Source: an uncultured Aquimarina sp.
GTDB taxonomy: Bacteria; Bacteroidota; Bacteroidia; Flavobacteriales; Flavobacteriaceae
Direction: 5' to 3'
NCBI GenBank assembly: GCA_947497175.1
Contig: CANMFM010000007.1
Coordinates: forward strand, 310,001 to 374,000
Length of the DNA stretch: 64,000 nucleotides
Shown here: positions 38,186-45,040 of the stretch, in pieces
Layout: each line of letters starts with the position of its first letter
Numbering within the stretch: position 1 is the first letter of the stretch
Notes under the pieces: generated by a model
Databases searched by the model: none
The model's input: the letters and a program-made list of their open reading frames with translations, nothing else
Told to the model about the DNA's origin: nothing
Position numbers and translations under genes: made by a program

Positions 38186-38220
38186 TAAAAAGCCCTCTAA
38201 GATACTTCCTAAAGGGCTTC
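38186..38220 (-). terminator. Intrinsic terminator after the Lrp-type gene
   Basis: On the minus strand AAGCCCT pairs with AGGGCTT around a 16-base, partly complementary loop and is followed by TTTTTATTG. It lies 26 bp after the Lrp-type stop. Confidence 0.7.
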
Positions 38221-38245
38221 TACATTATATAGATAAAAAATCCCT

Positions 38246-38725
38246 TTACATTTCCTGAAAAATAGAGTGCATCAGGCGTTTCTTATCATTAATACTCTCT
38301 TCTAATGATATCATCGTTTCTGTACGATATACTCCATCAATATCATCTAACAAAAAGATGATATCCTTTGCGTGATTCGTATCTTTTGCTCTTACTTTAC
38401 AGAAAATATTAAATTTTCCGGTAGTAATATGTGCTACCGTTACATAAGGAATCTCTCTGATTCTTTGTAAAACAAATTTTGTTTGAGAAGTGTTCTGAAG
38501 ATAGATCCCCACATAGGCAATAAAAGAATATCCTAATTTTCTGTAATCTAATGTTAAAGAAGAACCTTCTATAATACCAGCTTCTTCCATTTTTTTAACA
38601 CGTACGTGAACGGTTCCTGCAGAAATCAATAATTTCTTTGCAATATCCGTAAACGGTGTACGCGTATTTTCAATCAACATATCCAAAATTTGGTGATCAA
38701 CTTCGTCTAATTTAAATTTTGCCAT
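38246..38725 (-). CDS. Lrp/AsnC-family transcriptional regulator
   Basis: The 159-residue protein has the AsnC-type winged helix-turn-helix at the N-terminus (LDEVDHQILDMLIENTRTPF, then DIAKKLLISAGTVHVRVKKMEEAGII). A C-terminal RAM ligand domain follows, with YVGIYLQNTSQTKFVLQRI and VAHITTGKFNIFCKVRAKD. These proteins sense amino acids and often regulate metabolism globally. The target is not evident; ppc is the next gene on this strand. A TATTTTTG box lies upstream at 38761-38768 on the minus strand. Confidence 0.92.
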   Translation of the reverse strand: MAKFKLDEVDHQILDMLIENTRTPFTDIAKKLLISAGTVHVRVKKMEEAGIIEGSSLTLDYRKLGYSFIAYVGIYLQNTSQTKFVLQRIREIPYVTVAHITTGKFNIFCKVRAKDTNHAKDIIFLLDDIDGVYRTETMISLEESINDKKRLMHSIFQEM

Positions 38726-38811
38726 AGTAATTCGTATTATTTTCCCGATTATTTACATTGCAAAAATAACAGAAAAATAAAGTTTTCGCATATTTTATTT
38801 CATCTTTTTGC

Positions 38812-39957
38812 CTATTCTATTGAGAATAATTCAGAGTTTAACTGAAATTTTAACAACTCAGTTCCGGGAACTATCATATTTCCAACGTTTTCGGAAGATA
38901 TCACTCTTCTTTTACCCATAATTTCTCGATGTCCATAAAAATTTCGTAATTTTTCAATTTTAACAACTTTTGGTATGAATTTCACATTATTTTCTATCAA
39001 TTCTTCAGTGTATTGTATGGCGATGTCAACATTTTTTCCTTCTAAAATGACATCTCTTATAATAATATCATAAAAGCATTTTGAGTTTTCAGGAATTAAA
39101 AAGTACTCTTTATACCTGTCTCCGGTAATTGTTGTGGTAGCGATATAGCGAATCGAAGTAAATAATGCATAAAAAATGTACGCTCTTGTAATTTCACGGT
39201 CATAATCACCTGGATAATGCCCAGCTTCAAACAATATGGCTGGAATCTCTTGATAGGCCAGCGTATCGCCCACACAATTAATATTAAAACCATCATCATA
39301 GCGCCCTACCTGATTAGGAATGATTTTTTGAAGCATTGTATTCATTTCGGCTATAATATCCATTGCTATCTTGCGACTAGAGGTCATAGAACGTTCTATA
39401 TCCCCGGCCGGCGATAAAAATGATACTGTAGCCGGATGATTTGTCTCTCCGGCACTAAAAATGGTTCGTTGACCATGAAGATTAAAAGCAAAATCCGGTT
39501 GTACTTCATTAATAAGAGTATTTAAAACAATACTTTCTTTCTGAGTTTTATTCTGAGCATCCCTATTAAGATCCACACCATTATAGTTAAGCCTTGTATA
39601 CAAACGGGCTCCGTCCGGGCTAAGTATTGGAATTATATATAAAGTGCATTGCTCTACTATGTTTTTAGATAAAAGATTCTCAGGATCAATCAGTACGTTT
39701 ATAAGATCAAACAGTGCTTTTGTGGTTGTACTTTCGTTACCGTGCATCTGAGACCAGAATAAAAGCTTCTTTGGTCCGTGGCCAATTTTCAGTAAATGAA
39801 TAGGCGCATTGTTTTCTGAAACTCCTAGTATTTTAAGCTCAACTTTTGAGGATAAAGAATCCAGAAGAGGAGTAATATGATCGAGACAAATATAACGTCC
39901 AAATAAAGAAGGTTCTTTGTGTATTGTAAAAAGAGATTGCAATGTTTTAATATCCAT
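38812..39957 (-). CDS. M14-family zinc carboxypeptidase
   Basis: This 381-residue protein has the M14 fold. The zinc ligands are in MHGNES (H-x-x-E) and in FNLHGQR (second His). Substrate-binding NYNGVDLNRDAQ corresponds to the NPDGxxxNR region. The catalytic Glu is probable in ILFEAGHYPGDYD. There is no signal peptide, so it acts in the cytoplasm, as described for some peptidoglycan-peptide or peptide-processing M14 members in Bacteroidota. The gene diverges from the XRE regulator across a 392-bp region with seven palindromic operators, so it is a likely regulatory target. Confidence 0.85.
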   Translation of the reverse strand: MDIKTLQSLFTIHKEPSLFGRYICLDHITPLLDSLSSKVELKILGVSENNAPIHLLKIGHGPKKLLFWSQMHGNESTTTKALFDLINVLIDPENLLSKNIVEQCTLYIIPILSPDGARLYTRLNYNGVDLNRDAQNKTQKESIVLNTLINEVQPDFAFNLHGQRTIFSAGETNHPATVSFLSPAGDIERSMTSSRKIAMDIIAEMNTMLQKIIPNQVGRYDDGFNINCVGDTLAYQEIPAILFEAGHYPGDYDREITRAYIFYALFTSIRYIATTTITGDRYKEYFLIPENSKCFYDIIIRDVILEGKNVDIAIQYTEELIENNVKFIPKVVKIEKLRNFYGHREIMGKRRVISSENVGNMIVPGTELLKFQLNSELFSIE

Positions 39958-40022
39958 AAGCCGTGTATAATGATCACGAAATTACTATAGTTTATCAAAG
40001 TATCATAACAAAGTATGGGTTA

Positions 40023-40119
40023 TTTACACATGTAAACATTAAGTCAATTTACAAATGTAAATACGCGTAAGTCACATTTGTAAACATTAAATTTTTATCT
40101 ATTTGTTTACCTCAGTAAA
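40023..40119. promoter_or_regulatory. Operator cluster, M14-proximal (four palindromes)
   Basis: Four palindromic sites fit the consensus TTTACAnnTGTAAA. They are TTTACACATGTAAA at 40023-40036, TTTACAAATGTAAA at 40048-40061, TCACATTTGTAAAC at 40072-40085 and TTTACCTCAGTAAA at 40106-40119. Their centres are 25, 24 and 34 bp apart. Site 2 read on the minus strand contains TACATTTG, the -7 promoter box, pointing toward the M14 gene. Binding by the adjacent XRE protein is inferred. Confidence 0.8.
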
Positions 40120-40262
40120 CAGTATATACAGGTGTGTTTCCAAATGTATTTTAGATATTAACAAGTATTTAATAAATACATCTATAACAACTTTATAAAT
40201 CTATTAATCAGTTGTTTATTGATATGTAATTAAATAAATACTTTATACTAAAAATTGGCTGT

Positions 40263-40357
40263 GTTACATTTGTAAACACTGTGTTTCTTATAATTTGTTT
40301 ACCTTTGTAACTGCTTTTATACAGATTCACTATTTACAAATGTAACACAATGGTAAA
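40263..40357. promoter_or_regulatory. Operator cluster, XRE-proximal (three palindromes and a half site)
   Basis: Three further sites of the same type lie at 40263-40276 (GTTACATTTGTAAA), 40298-40311 (TTTACCTTTGTAAC) and 40333-40346 (TTTACAAATGTAAC). Their centres are exactly 35 bp apart. A half site GTAAAC at 40352-40357 overlaps the start of the XRE gene. Sites 5 and 6 contain TACATTTG and TACCTTTG on the plus strand, so a bound protein would cover the promoter. The AT-rich stretch 40120-40262 between the clusters has no ORF. Confidence 0.8.
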
Positions 40358-40829
40358 CAGCCAAGATTTCGGAAAAAGAATTGAAAAAATAATGGATCAC
40401 TATGCCATATCAGCTTCGACGTTTGCAGACCATATGGGAGTTGGTCGTTCTTCGATTTCGCATATTTTGAGCGGCCGAAATAAACCTAGCTTAGATTTTG
40501 TTATGAAAATTATCGAAGCATATACCGATGTAGATTTGCAATGGTTATTGTATGGAAAAGGAACATTTCCCAAATCAGAAAAAATTGCAGAACCTGTTCA
40601 GGTTTCTAAAACCGAAACTCCCGTTTCTGTACAACAATCCTCTTCTCCTATTTTAGAACCCGAGAAAGATTTGTTTTCACAACCTGTGGATGACGATGTA
40701 AATTCGAAACCCGATCGTACACCCTTAGAGAAAATTTCAGAATCGAGTTTTAGCGATGATAAAATTGATCGTATTGTTATTTTTTATACCAATGGTAGCT
40801 TTAGTAGTTATCAACTGAAAAAATCTTAA
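40350..40829 (+). CDS. XRE-family helix-turn-helix regulator
   Basis: The 159-residue protein has an XRE/Cro-type DNA-binding domain at residues 7-66 (FGKRIEKIMDHYAISASTF; MGVGRSSISHILSGRNKPS). A WLLYGKG segment at 65-71 is common in phage-repressor-like Bacteroidota regulators. The remaining 90 residues are acidic and Ser/Pro-rich, with no recognised domain, and end in a beta-like stretch (IVIFYTNGSFSSYQL). It lies directly behind seven matching palindromes, so strong autoregulation is likely. No phage or toxin genes are adjacent. Confidence 0.88.
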   Translation: MVNSQDFGKRIEKIMDHYAISASTFADHMGVGRSSISHILSGRNKPSLDFVMKIIEAYTDVDLQWLLYGKGTFPKSEKIAEPVQVSKTETPVSVQQSSSPILEPEKDLFSQPVDDDVNSKPDRTPLEKISESSFSDDKIDRIVIFYTNGSFSSYQLKKS

Positions 40830-40899
40830 CAACTTTTTCTCTCCACATTGCAAATTTTCTGGAAATAGAATTATTTTCGTCTTACGTTTAAATTTATAT

Positions 40900-41274
40900 A
40901 TGAAGCGAGTTGCTTTACTATTTCTCATCCTTACACTAAATACTGGTTGTTATCAGCAAAATCGCGATTGCGTAAATTTTCATACTGGAACTTTTGAGTT
41001 TGAAACTTTTCTTGACGGTGAGCTTGCTAAAACAACTTTTATAAGAACGGATTCTATAGAAATTGACTTTTTTAGAGAACATGTGGATACTGCGAGCATT
41101 CGTTGGATTAATGATTGTGAATATATCGTGCAAAAATTACATCCTAAAAATATGGCCGAAGAAAAAGCCATACACATGAAAATCTTAACTACAGACAAAG
41201 ACACCTATACCTTCGAGTATGGATTAGTAGGTGCTGCACAAAAACAACGTGGAACCGCAAAAAAAATAAAATAA
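40900..41274 (+). CDS. Small hypothetical lipoprotein upstream of TerC
   Basis: The 124-residue protein has a lipoprotein signal peptide ending in LNTGC (Cys17). The mature part is a compact beta-rich domain (FHTGTFEFETFLDGELAKT; DSIEIDFFREHVD) without recognised family motifs. Its stop codon overlaps the start of the TerC gene (TAATG), so the two are translationally coupled. That coupling suggests it serves in the envelope beside the TerC membrane protein. The function is not known. Confidence 0.65.
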   Translation: MKRVALLFLILTLNTGCYQQNRDCVNFHTGTFEFETFLDGELAKTTFIRTDSIEIDFFREHVDTASIRWINDCEYIVQKLHPKNMAEEKAIHMKILTTDKDTYTFEYGLVGAAQKQRGTAKKIK

Positions 41275-42080
41275 TGTTCGAAATTTTCGCATCGGCCGAC
41301 GCCTGGGTTGCTTTATTAACTTTAACTTTTTTAGAAATCGTACTTGGAATTGACAATATTATCTTTATTTCAATAGCATCGAGCAAGCTTCCCGAAAATC
41401 AACAAAAAAAAGCTACTAATATTGGGTTAATACTCGCTATGGTAATGCGAATCATTCTATTATTTGGTATCTCATTATTAGTCGCCATGGAAGCACCTTT
41501 CTGGCATATTAATCTTCCATGGATTGAAGCAGGTATTAGCGGTCAGGCCTTAATCTTGTTTGGTGGAGGAATTTTCTTGCTGTACAAAAGTGTACATGAA
41601 ATTCATGAAAAAGTAGAAGAAAAAGGAGAAGAAGAAAAAGAAATACAAGCAAAAAGCTCTTCTTCTTTATCTAATGCCATCGTGCAAATCACTTTAATTA
41701 ATGTTGTTTTCTCATTTGATTCTATACTTACAGCTGTAGGGATGACAAATGGATTAAGTGAAAACCCAAACGATGCTTTACTTCTAATGATTATAGCCGT
41801 TGTGGTGTCTGTGCTTATCATGATGCTATTTGCTACACCTGTAGGTCGTTTTGTTAATAAACACCCATCCGTGCAGATTCTCGGGCTTTCATTTTTAATC
41901 CTCATTGGATTTATGCTAATCGCTGAAGCTGCACATTTAGCTCATCTACAAATATTTGATAGTGAAGTAGGCACAATACCTAAAGGATATTTATATTTTA
42001 CTATTGCATTCTCGTTATTTATAGAGTTTTTAAACTTTAAACTTCGTAAAAAGCAAAAAACAACAGTCAATCAAGCATAA
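41274..42080 (+). CDS. TerC-family integral membrane protein
   Basis: This 268-residue protein has about seven membrane helices. The acidic TerC signature occurs twice: LTFLEIVLGIDNIIFIS near the N-terminus and NVVFSFDSILTAVGM after a charged cytoplasmic loop (EEKGEEEKEIQAK). TerC proteins are linked to tellurite resistance and to manganese export (Alx/MeeY). The intramembrane Asp residues would bind the metal. Manganese handling is the most likely role but is not proven by the sequence. It is coupled to the preceding lipoprotein by a one-base overlap. Confidence 0.92.
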   Translation: MFEIFASADAWVALLTLTFLEIVLGIDNIIFISIASSKLPENQQKKATNIGLILAMVMRIILLFGISLLVAMEAPFWHINLPWIEAGISGQALILFGGGIFLLYKSVHEIHEKVEEKGEEEKEIQAKSSSSLSNAIVQITLINVVFSFDSILTAVGMTNGLSENPNDALLLMIIAVVVSVLIMMLFATPVGRFVNKHPSVQILGLSFLILIGFMLIAEAAHLAHLQIFDSEVGTIPKGYLYFTIAFSLFIEFLNFKLRKKQKTTVNQA

Positions 42081-42125
42081 GAGCAAAATACATTGACTTG
42101 ATCACTATAGTTATACCACACAATA

Positions 42126-43250
42126 ATGAATATATTTAGAGTTTTACTTATGGTTTTGATTTCTTCGGGTGTATCGGCCCAACAAAAAAGAGCAAGAGAT
42201 TATGGAATAGAAATTGGAATTCTAAAACCGGGAAAAAATAATGCAATTACTGATGTTGAAGGAGTTACAGTAGGCCATACCACAATAATAGAAGGAGATC
42301 ATATCAGAACAGGAGTAACGGCAATAATTCCTCATAAGAATAATGTGTATCAAAATAAAGTTCCGTCTGCCATCTATATAGGTAATGGCTATGGAAAATT
42401 GGCCGGATATAGCCAGGTAAAAGAATTGGGTACTATTGAAACCCCCATCATCCTAACCAATACATTAAGTGTTGCGGCAGCTACAGATGCTCTTATAAGT
42501 TATACATTAGATCATCCCGATAACAAAGAAGTGAAATCAGTAAATGCCATTGTGGGAGAGACCAATGATGGATGGTTAAATGATATTAGAGGCAGGCATA
42601 TACGTCAGGACCATGTGTTAGAGGCTCTTCAAAACGCATCACCAGGAGCCGTAACAGAAGGCAATGTTGGTGCCGGTACAGGTACTGTTTGTTTTGAATA
42701 TAAAGGAGGTATTGGTACTGCCTCGAGAATAGTACCTAAATCTGCAGGCGGCTATACCTTAGGCGTACTTGTGCAAACTAATTTTGGAGGCGTACTTGAA
42801 ATCAATGGAGTTCCTATTGATAAAGAGTTAAAAAGGTATCCTAAATATAGTCAATATAGTGCCGATGGATCATGTATGATGGTAATTATTACAGACGCTC
42901 CCGTTGATTCCCGGAATTTAGAACGGATAGCAAAAAGAGCGATGCTGGGATTAGCAAAAACCGGAGGAATTGCATCTAATGGAAGTGGAGATTTTGTAAT
43001 AGCTATGTCTACGGCAAAAGAAAATTTAATACCAAATACTAGTAACTCTTTGTTTAATGAACTGCAAGTCTTACGAAATGAAGAAGTTACTCCTTTATTT
43101 CAAGCCACAATTGAAGCTACAGAAGAAGCAATCATAAATTCCTTATTTGCTGCAGAAACCATGACAGGTCACCAAGGACATAAGGTATCATCAATGCCTA
43201 TACCTACTATCCTTGAAGTTATGAGAAAATTCAATAAAATAAAGAAATAA
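42126..43250 (+). CDS. Exported P1-family (DmpA-type) peptidase
   Basis: The 374-residue protein starts with a signal peptide (FRVLLMVLISSGVSAQ). It matches the N-terminal-nucleophile peptidase family P1/S58 of DmpA L-aminopeptidase/D-esterase. ITDVEGVTVGHTTI, NVGAGTGTVCFEYKGGIGTA and the nucleophile region GGIASNGSGDFVIAMST are visible. In DmpA the chain is cut before the catalytic Ser in the NGSGD motif. The enzyme likely acts on peptides or beta-amino acid peptides in the periplasm. It begins 45 bp after terC. Confidence 0.88.
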   Translation: MNIFRVLLMVLISSGVSAQQKRARDYGIEIGILKPGKNNAITDVEGVTVGHTTIIEGDHIRTGVTAIIPHKNNVYQNKVPSAIYIGNGYGKLAGYSQVKELGTIETPIILTNTLSVAAATDALISYTLDHPDNKEVKSVNAIVGETNDGWLNDIRGRHIRQDHVLEALQNASPGAVTEGNVGAGTGTVCFEYKGGIGTASRIVPKSAGGYTLGVLVQTNFGGVLEINGVPIDKELKRYPKYSQYSADGSCMMVIITDAPVDSRNLERIAKRAMLGLAKTGGIASNGSGDFVIAMSTAKENLIPNTSNSLFNELQVLRNEEVTPLFQATIEATEEAIINSLFAAETMTGHQGHKVSSMPIPTILEVMRKFNKIKK

Positions 43251-43730
43251 AAGATCATCAGACCATGATGGCACTTCAGATTTAGTATTTTGGATACCCC
43301 GGCTTTAAAGACATAAGAAGTATTTCTTTTTATATTCAAACATTAAAAATGGGTAATGTTCCAAACTTAAACTACGTACCTATTACGTAAACAACTACTG
43401 GGTAAGCTCAAAAAGCATTCAACAAGGAGAAATGAAACTGATTTAGTTATTTTTTTTAACAAAACATTAATCGGTAAAGGTTTACAAGTTGCAAAACAAC
43501 ACCTGCTTACAAGGGTTTAAAAATCAATATTTTAAGATACTCATCTTTCAAAAAGCATCTATTTTTCAAAAATACTTATAAACCTAATACACTTTATCTT
43601 AAAAAAAAGCGTTTTAACATATATCAACTATATACGTAATCCCAAAATAATTACGCTGTGAAGATCCACTATTTAATTGGATTCAATCCTTAAAGAAATA
43701 GGTCGTGTTTTCACACAAAACTCGCTAACT
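43251..43730. other. Gene-free interval
   Basis: This 480-bp AT-rich stretch lies between the P1 peptidase and the small exported protein. I see no ORF with coding features, no RNA gene and no strong promoter box. A weak hairpin CATCAGACCATGATG lies just after the peptidase stop but is not followed by a T run. Confidence 0.5.
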
Positions 43731-44186
43731 ATGAGAAAAAACAATGTATTCGTTGTATTGTTCCTTGTTATTACAGGAATGTACGCACAGCAAGAAGTTC
43801 ACTTTTCTACTCCAACTACTGAAACAGATCAAACCGAAGAGACCGAAGTACACTATTCGACCTCCAAGAATGTCTCTCCGGCATATGATGTTAAGTATTC
43901 TATACAGAAATATGAAGAAATGATCCAACGTAGTAAAGAGTTAACTTCAGAACTTGTAGCCTATGATAAGCTTATCAAAAGCGGATCAATGAAAAGAAAG
44001 CAAATAAAGAAATGGAAAAGAGATGTAATGGAGGCGAAACTCTTGAATTTTAGAATTGAAGATTTCAATAAAGTATATCGAAGCAGTAACTATCCTGTTG
44101 TTAATTATCTTAGTATCCAGGCATTGAACAATTACGATGATTTTTCGAAGACTCTTGAAGATGCTGTGCAATATGCAGGCTTTTAG
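43731..44186 (+). CDS. Small exported hypothetical protein
   Basis: The frame opens at 43677, but the ATG at 43731 directly precedes a good signal peptide (NNVFVVLFLVITGMYAQQ), so I choose it; the product is 151 residues. The mature N-terminus is Thr/Glu-rich with a repeated phrase (VHFSTPTTETDQ, VHYSTSKN). The rest is helical and basic (KYEEMIQRSKELTSELVAYDKLIKSG as one block of helices). No family is recognised. A strong terminator follows at 44237-44275. Confidence 0.6.
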   Translation: MRKNNVFVVLFLVITGMYAQQEVHFSTPTTETDQTEETEVHYSTSKNVSPAYDVKYSIQKYEEMIQRSKELTSELVAYDKLIKSGSMKRKQIKKWKRDVMEAKLLNFRIEDFNKVYRSSNYPVVNYLSIQALNNYDDFSKTLEDAVQYAGF

Positions 44187-44236
44187 TGCTTAAACCATAT
44201 TTTTGCCATCGTAATCAATAGATATACATGCATAAC

Positions 44237-44275
44237 AATCCCCGATTCTAAAAGTTTCGGGGATTATTTGTTTTT
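44237..44275 (+). terminator. Intrinsic terminator after the small exported protein
   Basis: AATCCCCGA pairs perfectly with TCGGGGATT around an 11-base loop. It is followed by ATTTGTTTTT and lies 50 bp after the stop codon. Confidence 0.85.
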
Positions 44276-44385
44276 AGAATAACTACTGAGCTAAATTGTA
44301 GTAAAATTTGAAAAGTATACTTGAAAATAGATTCTTTACTAATTTTTTGATGCATTTTTGCACAATATAATTTAATCCAGTTATA

Positions 44386-44964
44386 ATGAATATTGAAAAA
44401 GAGCTCTATAGGCGTAGTGCATCTAAATGCGAACTATCCGGAGCCACAGAAGACCTAAAGATATATGCAGTATCGAAATCGCCAAACACCGGATTAGAAT
44501 CGCATATTCTTATATCCCAAACCTGTTTAGAACAGATAGAAGATCCTTCAATTATAGACCCTAATCATTGGCGTTGTCTTAACGAAAGCATGTGGAGTGA
44601 AGTTCCGGCAGTACAAGTAATGGCCTGGAGAATGCTTAACCGTTTAAAAAACGAAGGATGGCCCCAGGATTTATTAGAAATGTTATATCTTGATGATGAA
44701 ACACTTGCATGGGCAAAAGCAGATGGCGATGGTGAAGAAGATAGTGATGCGATACAACATATCGATGCTAATGGTGCGCCTCTAAAAGCTGGAGATACAG
44801 TAGTCTTAATAAAAGATCTAGACGTAAAAGGAGCGAACTTTACGGCCAAACGAGGTACTACCGTACGTAATATATCATTAGTTCATAACAATCCGGAACA
44901 TATCGAAGGACGGGTTAATGGTCAACACATCGTTATTCTTACGAAGTATGTAAAAAAATCTTAA
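44386..44964 (+). CDS. PhnA-domain protein
   Basis: The 192-residue protein ends with the PhnA/YjdM C-terminal domain: DANGAPLKAGDTVVLIKDL, VKGANFTAKRGTTVRNI and HIEGRVNGQHIVILTKYVKK. The name comes from the phosphonate locus, but the role in alkylphosphonate use is doubtful and the function is unknown. The N-terminal third has Cys residues (SKCELSG, SQTCLEQ, HWRCLNE) that could bind zinc, replacing the zinc ribbon of YjdM. It converges on parC, sharing a terminator between them. Confidence 0.85.
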   Translation: MNIEKELYRRSASKCELSGATEDLKIYAVSKSPNTGLESHILISQTCLEQIEDPSIIDPNHWRCLNESMWSEVPAVQVMAWRMLNRLKNEGWPQDLLEMLYLDDETLAWAKADGDGEEDSDAIQHIDANGAPLKAGDTVVLIKDLDVKGANFTAKRGTTVRNISLVHNNPEHIEGRVNGQHIVILTKYVKKS

Positions 44965-44983
44965 AAACTACGCTTCATCACAT

Positions 44984-45022
44984 AAAAAAAACTGGGAAAT
45001 TAAAAATCCACAGGTTTTTTTA
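44984..45022. terminator. Bidirectional terminator between the PhnA gene and parC
   Basis: AAAAAAACTGGGA and TCCACAGGTTTTTTT form an imperfect stem with A runs on one side and T runs on the other. It lies between the convergent stops at 44964 and 45041, so it can serve both genes. Confidence 0.65.
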
Positions 45023-45040
45023 TTTTATTGTATTTATGCT

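Noticed and set aside
43677..43730. Earlier start of the small exported protein
   Set aside because: The extra 18 residues are polar and would precede the signal peptide.
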